Of a DNA stretch of 64,000 nucleotides, positions 1-7,828 are shown piece by piece (position 1 is the stretch's first letter; each line of letters begins with the position of its first letter). Source of the stretch: Rhodanobacteraceae bacterium. GTDB taxonomy: Bacteria; Pseudomonadota; Gammaproteobacteria; Xanthomonadales; SZUA-5. Location: NCBI GenBank assembly GCA_024234055.1, contig JACKOW010000004.1, positions 186,001 through 250,000 on the forward strand, written 5' to 3'. Position numbers and translations under genes: made by a program. Under the pieces are notes generated by a model, which was given only the letters and a program-made list of their open reading frames with translations, did no database searches and was not told where the DNA came from.

Positions 1-79
1 ACACCCCTGAACAGGGCCGAGCGCAAAGCCTTGACGCGATCCATGCGCGGCGTTGCGGGCTTCGGCTAGACTCCGTCGC

Positions 80-355
80 ATGCGAATCTTCATGCAATCC
101 CTGCCCGGCACGGCCGAGCCACAGCGATATTTCCAGTTGGTCCTGCAGCAGGATCTGCTGGGCGGCTGGACACTGATCAAGGAGACCGGGCAGCAAGGTG
201 CCCGGGGCTCCCTGCGTCGGGAACAGTTTCTCGATCTGGAATCCGCCCAGGAGGCGATGATCAAGGCCCGCGACCAGCAACTGAAGAAGGGGCTGAAAGT
301 GATGTTCAGCCAGGGTGCCGAAGAACCTGGCAGCGGGCGCGCGATGTATGACTGA
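80..355 (+). CDS. WGR-domain protein
   Basis: A 91-residue protein that is little more than one WGR-type domain: an aromatic strand (YFQLVLQQDLLGGWTLIKE), a glycine/arginine turn (QQGARGS) and a helix ending in a lysine-rich run (KARDQQLKKGL). WGR domains occur in PARPs and as small bacterial proteins and are thought to bind nucleic acid; no function can be assigned here. An upstream TTG at 53 is in frame, but the ATG at 80 begins the part that resembles the family, so I use it. The 3' end overlaps the start of the next gene by 8 bases, suggesting translational coupling. Confidence 0.7.
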   Translation: MRIFMQSLPGTAEPQRYFQLVLQQDLLGGWTLIKETGQQGARGSLRREQFLDLESAQEAMIKARDQQLKKGLKVMFSQGAEEPGSGRAMYD

Positions 356-1280
356 GTGCCACACCAGGACGCTGAGCATGGCCGTCGGGACGCTGACCTT
401 GTGGCTGGTATCGACCAGCCTCAGCGCCGCAGACGCCGAAAAGATCGTCTGCGTGCCCGCCGCCGATGGCCGCAGCTGGGATTGCGGCAAGGGCGCCGAC
501 GCACCGGCCCCGCGCGCGCTGCCAAGCACCCACCAGCGCGCCAAGCCTCCGGAGCCCCCGCCGTTTCTGGTGGATCCCTCTCGCGTTCCCGCCGTCAGTG
601 GCGCATCGAGCTTCAGCACCCCCGCGCCGGCACCAGTGCCGGTCAGACCGGTGGCCGCCGAAGCGCCAGCCGCGCCACGACCGGCGCCAGTGGCGGCACC
701 AGCACCAAGGGCGACGGGCAACGCCGCCAAACCGACGCCTGATCCCGTCTCCGCTCCGGTAGCGCCCCCTGCTTCTACACCAGCCTCGCCCCCGGCTGCG
801 GTTTCGGCATCGGCGGTTGATCCGGTGCCGCCACCCGCTGTCGCTTCAGGAACAGCCTCGACCACACCGCCCACCCCCACACCTGCTTCAGCACCGACAC
901 CGGCCCCGCCGCCTACACCCGCGCCTGCTTCAGCACAGACACCGGCCCCAGCGCCGCCACCCGCGCCAGCGCCGGCACCGCGTCAGGCCGCGGCGCTGGG
1001 TGCGGCGCAATTGCTGGCTTTGCCGGGTACGCACTACACCGTTCAGCTCACTGCGGCGCGTAGCAGCGCCGGTTTCGAGACGCTGCGCGCCCAACTCGGG
1101 CTATCTGCGACTGACACCTACATCGTGTCGCTGCAGCGGGAGGGCGAGGACTGGTCGCTGCTGCTGTGGCGCGATTTCCCCGACCTGCAAAGCGCACGCA
1201 GCGCCGCCGCGACGTTGGGCGGCAACTATTTTCCGCGGCGGCTGGAGCCGCTGCAGCAGGAAGTGCGTTCAGCGCGCTGA
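348..1280 (+). CDS. SPOR-domain protein with long Pro/Ala-rich linker
   Basis: A 310-residue exported protein. From the ATG at 348 it has a short polar N-terminus, a hydrophobic signal or anchor (TLTLWLVSTSLSAADA), about 180 residues of Pro/Ala/Thr-rich low complexity, and a C-terminal SPOR-like domain (HYTVQLTAARSSAGFETL ... DTYIVSLQREGEDWSLLLWRDF ... AATLGGNYFPRRLEPLQ). SPOR domains bind denuded septal peptidoglycan, so a periplasmic or cell-division-site role is inferred. A GTG at 315 is in frame, but the ATG overlapping the preceding stop codon fits better. It ends 27 bases before hemE and probably shares its transcript. Confidence 0.75.
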   Translation: MTECHTRTLSMAVGTLTLWLVSTSLSAADAEKIVCVPAADGRSWDCGKGADAPAPRALPSTHQRAKPPEPPPFLVDPSRVPAVSGASSFSTPAPAPVPVRPVAAEAPAAPRPAPVAAPAPRATGNAAKPTPDPVSAPVAPPASTPASPPAAVSASAVDPVPPPAVASGTASTTPPTPTPASAPTPAPPPTPAPASAQTPAPAPPPAPAPAPRQAAALGAAQLLALPGTHYTVQLTAARSSAGFETLRAQLGLSATDTYIVSLQREGEDWSLLLWRDFPDLQSARSAAATLGGNYFPRRLEPLQQEVRSAR

Positions 1281-1307
1281 CCCCATTCGAGATCTCCGGA
1301 GCACAGC

Positions 1308-2381
1308 ATGAGTCCCATCGACAGCGGACGTCACAACCGTTTTCTGCGCGCCCTGCGGCGCGAACCGGTCGACACCACCCCGATCTGGGTGATGCGCCAG
1401 GCCGGGCGCTACCTGCCCGAGTACCGCGCAACACGTCAGCGCGCCGGCAGCTTCATGAATCTGTGTCGCTCGCCGGAGCTGGCCTGCGAAGTCACGATGC
1501 AGCCCATCGACCGCTATGAACTCGACGCTGCCATTCTGTTCTCCGACATCCTCACCATTCCCGATGCGATGGGCCTGGGGCTGGAATTCGTCGAGGGCGA
1601 AGGCCCGCAGTTCGCCCGCCCGCTGCGTTCGCTGGCCGACATCCAGAAACTGGGGGTGCCCGACCCGGAAGTCGAGCTGCGCTACGTGCCCGACGCCGTG
1701 CGCGTGATCCGCAAGACATTGAACGGCCGCGTACCCCTGATCGGCTTCGCCGGCAGTCCGTGGACGCTGGCCTGTTACATGGTCGAGGGTGGCCCCAGCG
1801 AGCGCTTCGAGCACATCAAGGGCTTGATGTGGGATCAGCCGCATGCGCTGCATCAGCTGCTGGACGTGCTGACGCGCTCGGTCCAGAGCTATCTGGAAGC
1901 CCAGATTCGCGCTGGCGCCCAGGCGGTCATGATCTTCGATTCCTGGGGCGGCATTCTCGCACCGGGCGACTACCGCGAGTTCTCGCTGGCCAATCTGACG
2001 CGCCTGAGCCAGGGCATCGATCGTGGCCCGGACAATGTGCCGATCATCGTCTTCAGCCGTGGTGCCAACGGCCATCTGGAAGCGCTGTCGCAGATCGGCG
2101 CAGACGCGCTCGGCCTGGACTGGACCGTGGACTTGAGCGAGGCCCGCGTGCGCACTGGCGGTCGCGTCGCGCTGCAGGGCAATCTCGACCCCACCGCGCT
2201 TTACGCCTCACCCGCCAGCCTGCGCCGGCAAGTGGACATGGTGATCCGCGATTACGGCCTGGGCCCCGGCCACATCTTCAACCTCGGCCACGGCATCACC
2301 CCTGGCGTAGCTCCCGAGCAGATGAGCGTACTGGTCGATGCCGTGCACGAGTTCGGGCGCAATCGCGAGCTGCTCGCCTGA
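1308..2381 (+). CDS. hemE: Uroporphyrinogen decarboxylase
   Basis: Cytoplasmic heme-pathway enzyme that removes four carboxylates from uroporphyrinogen III to give coproporphyrinogen III. At 357 residues it has the usual family length. The first signature, PIWVMRQAGRYLPEYR, lies at residues 25-40 with the substrate-binding arginines; the second, GFAGSPWTLACYMVEGG, lies near residue 146; the FSDIL segment carries the conserved aspartate. It starts at ATG 1308 after a purine-rich CTCCGGAG stretch. It follows the SPOR gene by 27 bases. No other heme gene is in the window. Confidence 0.97.
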   Translation: MSPIDSGRHNRFLRALRREPVDTTPIWVMRQAGRYLPEYRATRQRAGSFMNLCRSPELACEVTMQPIDRYELDAAILFSDILTIPDAMGLGLEFVEGEGPQFARPLRSLADIQKLGVPDPEVELRYVPDAVRVIRKTLNGRVPLIGFAGSPWTLACYMVEGGPSERFEHIKGLMWDQPHALHQLLDVLTRSVQSYLEAQIRAGAQAVMIFDSWGGILAPGDYREFSLANLTRLSQGIDRGPDNVPIIVFSRGANGHLEALSQIGADALGLDWTVDLSEARVRTGGRVALQGNLDPTALYASPASLRRQVDMVIRDYGLGPGHIFNLGHGITPGVAPEQMSVLVDAVHEFGRNRELLA

Positions 2382-2770
2382 GCTGGAAGCAGCCGCGATC
2401 TGAATCCAAGGCCTTTCAGGCGCTCACCCGGGCTCGGGAATCGAAAGTGGGTGCGGCAGCACCGACCGGATTGCTGTGGGCGCTGAACCAGGCCGCGACC
2501 GGACTGTTCGGTGGCACCCCGGCTGCTTGCCTGTCGCGAGACTACCCCAACAGCAGACTGATGGCCTCCGGAAAAGGGAAGTCCGTCCGGGCAATGTCAA
2601 TATTGACAAGCTCGATTGCAAATTGTGACAATTTGACGTGGGTCATCCGAGCTGATCGATCGACCCTGCGGATTTCGCGTCGATTATTAGAGTGCGGCAA
2701 TCGCTGCAATCACCTTGCGCCTCGCCGCTGCGACTGATTCAGCCCCGTTATCCGCGAATTCGAGACCTCC
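2382..2770. other. Intergenic region with AT-rich palindromes
   Basis: 389 bases between hemE and the PD40 protein. The first 200 bases show no gene-like reading frame that I trust. The second half is markedly more AT-rich than the surrounding genes and carries the two palindromes annotated separately. It most likely holds the promoter and control sites of the downstream exported protein. Confidence 0.6.
2595..2635. promoter_or_regulatory. Two adjacent perfect palindromes, operator-like
   Basis: TGTCAATATTGACA (2595-2608) is a perfect 14-base palindrome. CAAATTGTGACAATTTG (2619-2635) is a perfect 7-3-7 inverted repeat. The TTGACA/GTGACA-like words repeat at 2603, 2625 and 2633, so the two sites share half-site sequence. 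They lie about 136 bases before the start of the PD40 gene. A repressor or activator site is inferred from symmetry and spacing only; the binding protein is unknown. Confidence 0.5.
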
Positions 2771-5700
2771 ATGCGCCCGAAGGAGTTTTGCTGTGCCGAC
2801 CTGATGACACCACGTACCGCCACCTGTCGGCAACGGCTGGCGACTTGGCGTGCACTGGTATTGCTGGCAGTGATGCTGCCAGCGCTGGCCTTGGCCCAGG
2901 TGTCTGTGGATATGGTCAGCAGTGGCGATCCCGGTGATTCGGGCAACGGAGAAAGCCCTACTTTGCAGATCGGGCCCAAGCGATCGATCAGCGACGATGG
3001 GCGCTACGCGATTTATGTGAGTCTGGCCACAAATCTGGTCGATGGCGTCGTTGACCACAACGGCGCCAGCGACGTGTTTCTGTTCGATCGTGTCCTGGGT
3101 TCTACACAGCTGGTTTCCCATAGTGCCGATTCGCTGCTCACGGCGGCCACGCGCGAGTCTCGGCCTGGCGCCATCAGCGGGGACGGCCGTTGGGTGGCGT
3201 ATTCCAGCTTCGCCACCGATCTGGTGTCAGGCGTAAGTGATGACAACGACAAGGCCGATGCATTCCTCTATGACCGCATCGACGGCGCGACGGTGCTGGT
3301 ATCGCATGCAGCCGCGTCAGCGACGACGAGCGCCAACGATTTTTCTTATCCGATAGCGCTCAGTGCCGACGGTCGCTGGTTGTTGTACTACAGCCAGGCC
3401 AGCAACCTCGTGCCCGGGGTGACCGACACCAATTCCGACATCGACATGTTTTTGTACGATCGGATGTCAGGCAACTCCACGCTGGTATCGCATACCGCAA
3501 ATTCGGCCTTGGTGGCCGCAGGCTGCTCGCACCAGAATGCCGATCTCAGCGCCGACGGGCGCTGGGTGGCATTCACCACAACATCGGCGAGCATCGTGCC
3601 GAACGTCATCGACAGCAACAATGCCAGCGACAGCTTCTTGTTTGACCGCGATACCGGCACTAACCGCCTGGTAACGCACTCTGCGAACTCGCCTACCACC
3701 ACGGGAAACGTCGGCGGTCGTGCAGTCGACCTCAGCCCGGACGGACGCTGGGTGCTCTACGGGAGCTCCTCGACAAACCTCGTCGCGGGCCAGGCAGAGG
3801 GCAATACCTCCAATGATGTGTTCATCTACGATCGCGACCGCGGCGAAAGCACGCTGGTGTCGCGATCTGCCGGATCGAGCACGCTTACCGGCAACAAACG
3901 CAGCGACGCCATCTCGATCAGCAGCGACGGTCGCTGGAGCCTTTATTACACCCAGGCCAACAACGTTATGGCAGGCGCAACGGGCACTGGATTCGAAAAC
4001 GCCTATCTGTTCGATCGCAACACCGGTCTGGCAACGCTGGTGTCTTTCTCCGGTGCGCCGACGCATACGGTGGGAATCGGGCTAGACAAACGGTTGTCAT
4101 TGAGTTCCGATGGGCGCTTCGTTTTGTGGAACACGAACGGCAGCGTGGTCGGCGGCATCACTCACCAGAGTTCCGGTGACAATGTCTACCTGTTTGACCG
4201 CCAGAGCGACAGCAACGCGCTGATATCGAGTTCAGCATCAATCCCGATGAGCACCGGCAGCGCCGAGTCACTACCCATCGGCATCAGCGCGGACGGCGGT
4301 GCCATCCTGTTTTTCAGTGATGCCCGCGATCTGGTTTCCGGCATCGCCGACAGCAATGGCAGCAAAGACGTATTTCTTCGTGATCGCGTGAGCGGAAGCA
4401 CCCAGTTGGTTTCGCGCGTCGCTGATTCTCGCCGGACGACGGCGAATGACCGGCCCGAAGCCAAGGATCTCAGCGCTGATGGGCGCTTCGTGCTGATCAA
4501 CAGTTGGGCGACCAATGTCGTTGCTGGGCAGATTGACAGCCCTTACATCAGCAATGACGTTTTCCTGCATGACACCGTGAACGATCAGAATTTGCTGATT
4601 TCCCGATCGACCGCTGGGGCGAGCATCACGGCAAACGGACAATCCGATGCGATTGCACTCAGCGCTGACGGGCGCTGGGCCCTGTTTGCGACGGTTGCCA
4701 CAGATATTGTCTCCGGCGTGATTGACAACAATAACGGCGCTGCTGATCTGTATCTCTACGATCGCTCAAGCGCCCAGAGTACGCTGATCTCTCACGCGGC
4801 CGATTCCCCGCTCGCTGCGGCCAATCGCGGCGCTACTGGCCGGGCAATGAGCGCAGATGGCCGCTGGCTGCTGTACGACAGCGAAGCCACCGATGTGATC
4901 CCCGGCATGAGCGACACCCTCAACAGCTCAGATGTTTTCCTCGTCGATCGAGTGAGCGGCGCCCGAACCTTGGTGTCGCATTTGGCCGGCTCCCCATTGA
5001 CGACTGCCGATGGCGATTCGGTCGCTATCGACATGAGTGCCGACGGGCGCTTTGTGCTGTATCGCAGCGATGCGACCCACATCATTCCCGGGCAAGTGGG
5101 CTCGGGCGCGTTTCTTTACGACCGCGACACAGGGCTGACGGTACTGGCATCGCGAATTGCCGGATCGCTATTGACCGGAATGGGCGACCTGGGAGTCGTG
5201 CTGCTCAGCGCTGACGGACAAACAGTGGTGTATTCCAGCCGCAGCGTCGATGCCAGCAGCGGCATCAGCGACACCAATGGCGATAATGATGTTTTCCGCT
5301 TCGACGCCCGCACTGGAACGGTGACCATCGTTTCCCGTTCAGCCGTAGTCCCGAACTCGACGGCAAACAACCAGTCTGAACCAAAAGCGATAAGTGCCGA
5401 CGGCAAGCGAGTACTTTACGAGAGCTATGCCACGGATCTGATCAGCGGAATCAGTGTCAGCGGCGGCGTCTACGTCTACGATCACGCCAGCGGCCAGACG
5501 CTGCCGATCTCGCATGCGCCGGGATCACCCACCGCACCCGCCAACGGTTACTCACGACCCTCCGACATCAGTGCCGACGGCAATCATGTGCTCTTCTACA
5601 CTCGGGCCACAGATTTGCTGCCGGGGATCAGCGATAACAACGGGGCCAACGATGTGTACGTGCGTGAGCTCGACAGCGGCAACCTGATGCTGATTTCGCG

Positions 5701-5896
5701 AACCGCCACTTCCGCGACCACCACCGGCAGTCTTGAGTCCAACGTGGGCTGGTTCAGTGCCGACGGCAACACCGCCTTGTTCATGAGCTATGCCGCGGAC
5801 CTGGATGCGAGCATCGCCGATGGCAACCAAAACGAGGATCTGTACCTCGCCACATTGCCGCGCGAGGCGGCCATGTTTGCCGACGGTTTTGAGTGA
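2771..5896 (+). CDS. Exported PD40/TolB-like beta-propeller repeat protein with C-terminal FADGFE tag
   Basis: A 1041-residue exported protein of unknown function. A signal peptide ends at ALALAQ. The rest is 16 tandem units of about 60 residues, each with a (S)xDGRWVLY strand, a TDLVxG-x-DxNxxxDVFLYDR segment and a STLVSHxAxSxxTxAN turn, resembling PD40/WD40-like propeller blades as in TolB. The last residues are AAMFADGFE, the same type of tail as in the GH44 protein at 19469-21640. ATG 2804 (MTPRTATCRQRL) is an equally good start and gives a more typical signal peptide; neither ATG has a strong ribosome site. The gene stands alone, converging on the M20 peptidase. Confidence 0.8.
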   Translation: MRPKEFCCADLMTPRTATCRQRLATWRALVLLAVMLPALALAQVSVDMVSSGDPGDSGNGESPTLQIGPKRSISDDGRYAIYVSLATNLVDGVVDHNGASDVFLFDRVLGSTQLVSHSADSLLTAATRESRPGAISGDGRWVAYSSFATDLVSGVSDDNDKADAFLYDRIDGATVLVSHAAASATTSANDFSYPIALSADGRWLLYYSQASNLVPGVTDTNSDIDMFLYDRMSGNSTLVSHTANSALVAAGCSHQNADLSADGRWVAFTTTSASIVPNVIDSNNASDSFLFDRDTGTNRLVTHSANSPTTTGNVGGRAVDLSPDGRWVLYGSSSTNLVAGQAEGNTSNDVFIYDRDRGESTLVSRSAGSSTLTGNKRSDAISISSDGRWSLYYTQANNVMAGATGTGFENAYLFDRNTGLATLVSFSGAPTHTVGIGLDKRLSLSSDGRFVLWNTNGSVVGGITHQSSGDNVYLFDRQSDSNALISSSASIPMSTGSAESLPIGISADGGAILFFSDARDLVSGIADSNGSKDVFLRDRVSGSTQLVSRVADSRRTTANDRPEAKDLSADGRFVLINSWATNVVAGQIDSPYISNDVFLHDTVNDQNLLISRSTAGASITANGQSDAIALSADGRWALFATVATDIVSGVIDNNNGAADLYLYDRSSAQSTLISHAADSPLAAANRGATGRAMSADGRWLLYDSEATDVIPGMSDTLNSSDVFLVDRVSGARTLVSHLAGSPLTTADGDSVAIDMSADGRFVLYRSDATHIIPGQVGSGAFLYDRDTGLTVLASRIAGSLLTGMGDLGVVLLSADGQTVVYSSRSVDASSGISDTNGDNDVFRFDARTGTVTIVSRSAVVPNSTANNQSEPKAISADGKRVLYESYATDLISGISVSGGVYVYDHASGQTLPISHAPGSPTAPANGYSRPSDISADGNHVLFYTRATDLLPGISDNNGANDVYVRELDSGNLMLISRTATSATTTGSLESNVGWFSADGNTALFMSYAADLDASIADGNQNEDLYLATLPREAAMFADGFE

Positions 5897-6066
5897 TGGG
5901 GGGTGGTACATCGCCGGGAAAACATGCGTCTTGTGTTTCATGGCATACGATAGCGCTCAAGGCTGTGTTTGCCATCGAACAGCCAAAGCTCTGATCAAAA
6001 TTTTGCCGGCGTCTTTTGGGCTTTGCCGTGCACCTCGTGTGGTGCGACTGAAATCCGCATGAGCGA

Positions 6067-7629
6067 TCACTGCGTGGCGGAGTCACCCTCGGGCGGGCGC
6101 ATCACCGCCGCCAGCGTGGCGATGCCGTCCCACAGATGGCCGACGCGCAGATTCTCGTTCTCGGCGTGCTGGTTGTTGTCGGGATTGGCCAGCGGGATCA
6201 CCAGGGTCGGCGCGCCGGTTTCTTCGGTAATCAGGTACAGCGGCAGGCTGCCGCCAGCGCTCGGCGTCAGCAGCAGGCTGTCGCCGGCCAGCGTGCGCAT
6301 GGCGGCGGCGACATCGCGGGCAATCGGCAGATCCATGGCCGTGCGTGAAGCCGGATAGCCGCCGGAAAGCAAGCGCAGACTCGCGATCCTGTCGTGTGCG
6401 AGGCGCTCGGCCTCGGTCGGCGCGCGGTCGAGAACCAGATAGCCCTGCGCCCGGATGTGGGCCGCCAGGCGCTCGAACTGACCCTGCACGCTGTTGCCCT
6501 TGACCAGCCGCAGATCGAGCGTGGCCCGGGCCTCGGTGGGAATCACGTTTCGGGCCTGCTCGCCGACGTCGGCCACGCGGATGCCGTTGATGTTGAGCGA
6601 GGGCAGATTGATGGCCTGGGACAGACTCAGCCCCTGGATCTCGCTACCAACCACGCCCAGATCGCGCAGCAAGGCGGCATCGTCATCCGGCGCTGCCGCC
6701 AGCGCCGCTTGCTCGGCGGCGCCCAGTGGCTCGACCCCCTCATACCAGCCGGCAATGCGCACGCGACCGTCCTCGTCCTTCATCGAGGCCAGCAACTGCG
6801 CCAGCCGCAAACCCGGATTGACGACAAAGTTGCCATAGTGCCCGCTGTGCAGCGGCCGATTCGGACCGTACACACTGAGGTCGACGTTGGCATCGCCACG
6901 CACGCCGAACACCAGTTGACGACGTCCGCTCAGGTGTACCGGGCCATCGCAGATCAGCCAGGCATCGGCCGCCAGCAGATCCCTGTTCAAGCGCATGATT
7001 TCGCCGATATTCGGTGAGCCCTGTTCTTCCTCGCCGTCGAAAAAGAACTTGATGCTGGCTGTGGGTAGCAGAGCGTTGGCTCTGAGCGCATCGGTAGCCG
7101 CCAGAATGGCAAAGACGCCGGCCTTGTCGTCCGAGGCAGAGCGCGCGTACAAGCGCCAGTCCGGATCGATGGGCTGGGAGGAATCGCGCTCCACGACCTC
7201 GGGCGCCACATCCAGCCGCCCGCGACGCCAGACCGGCGTCCAAGGATCGCTGGCCCACTCCGACGCATCCACCGCCTGACCATCGTAATGGGCATAGATC
7301 ACCAGGGTGCGGCTGGCATTCGGCACCAGCCACTCACCATAGACCGCGGGCGGGGCCTTGCCATCGGCACTCTCGAGCAGACGCGGCGACAGGCCACGAC
7401 CTTGCATCATGGCAACGAGGGCGTTGGCATTGCGGCGGATGGCCGCGCTATCGGTGGCTACATTCGGCAGGCGCAGGAAAGCCTCGTATTCATCCAGCAG
7501 CGCATGCTCATGGGTGCGGGTCCATTGTGCGATCATGTCGACATCGCTCGCGGCCGCCGACGCACCGCCGCCCGCCAGCAGTCCCGACATGAACATCAGC
7601 AGGAAGATCAGGCTTCTGGCGCGGAACAT
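6067..7629 (-). CDS. M20-family metallopeptidase, exported
   Basis: A 520-residue zinc-dependent peptidase of the M20/M25/M40 family, related to dipeptidases and carboxypeptidases. Metal and catalytic motifs are in order: VIYAHYDGQAVD (His and Asp), ARSASDDKAGV (bridging Asp), FFDGEEEQGSPN (catalytic Glu-Glu), and the C-terminal metal His in NNQHAENENLRVG. An N-terminal signal peptide (RSLIFLLMFMSGLLAGGGASA) indicates export. I use ATG 7629, preceded by an AAGGGG site; a TTG 21 bases upstream is less likely. Substrate is unknown. It is transcribed away from the double-AAA gene's direction of entry, with a repeat between the two. Confidence 0.9.
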   Translation of the reverse strand: MFRARSLIFLLMFMSGLLAGGGASAAASDVDMIAQWTRTHEHALLDEYEAFLRLPNVATDSAAIRRNANALVAMMQGRGLSPRLLESADGKAPPAVYGEWLVPNASRTLVIYAHYDGQAVDASEWASDPWTPVWRRGRLDVAPEVVERDSSQPIDPDWRLYARSASDDKAGVFAILAATDALRANALLPTASIKFFFDGEEEQGSPNIGEIMRLNRDLLAADAWLICDGPVHLSGRRQLVFGVRGDANVDLSVYGPNRPLHSGHYGNFVVNPGLRLAQLLASMKDEDGRVRIAGWYEGVEPLGAAEQAALAAAPDDDAALLRDLGVVGSEIQGLSLSQAINLPSLNINGIRVADVGEQARNVIPTEARATLDLRLVKGNSVQGQFERLAAHIRAQGYLVLDRAPTEAERLAHDRIASLRLLSGGYPASRTAMDLPIARDVAAAMRTLAGDSLLLTPSAGGSLPLYLITEETGAPTLVIPLANPDNNQHAENENLRVGHLWDGIATLAAVMRPPEGDSATQ

Positions 7630-7750
7630 GGCGGCACCCCTTGAGACCAAAACCCGAGACTACACCCGAAGCCGCACGGCCCTGACCGCCAAACCTGTGC
7701 CGGAGCCGACCCGGATCCGGCAGGCAAGCACCAGGGATCCTCCAAACAAG

Positions 7751-7828
7751 TCGTCATTCCAGCGCGAGCGAGCGCGAGCGGGAATCCACGCATGGGCAAG
7801 CGCCTGAGAGCACTGGATCCCCGCTTGC
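7751..7828 (-). repeat. Degenerate dispersed intergenic repeat
   Basis: On the minus strand the segment reads GCGGGGATCCAGTG, then a GGATTCCCGC block, then CGCTGGAATGACG, the word order of a common intergenic repeat in proteobacterial genomes (a palindromic pair of GGGGATCCAG and GGATTCCCGC...GAATGACG). It contains a local GAGCGAGCGCGAGCG run. It lies just past the stop codon of the double-AAA ATPase. Only this one copy is in the window, so its repeat status rests on recollection of the motif. Confidence 0.45.
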
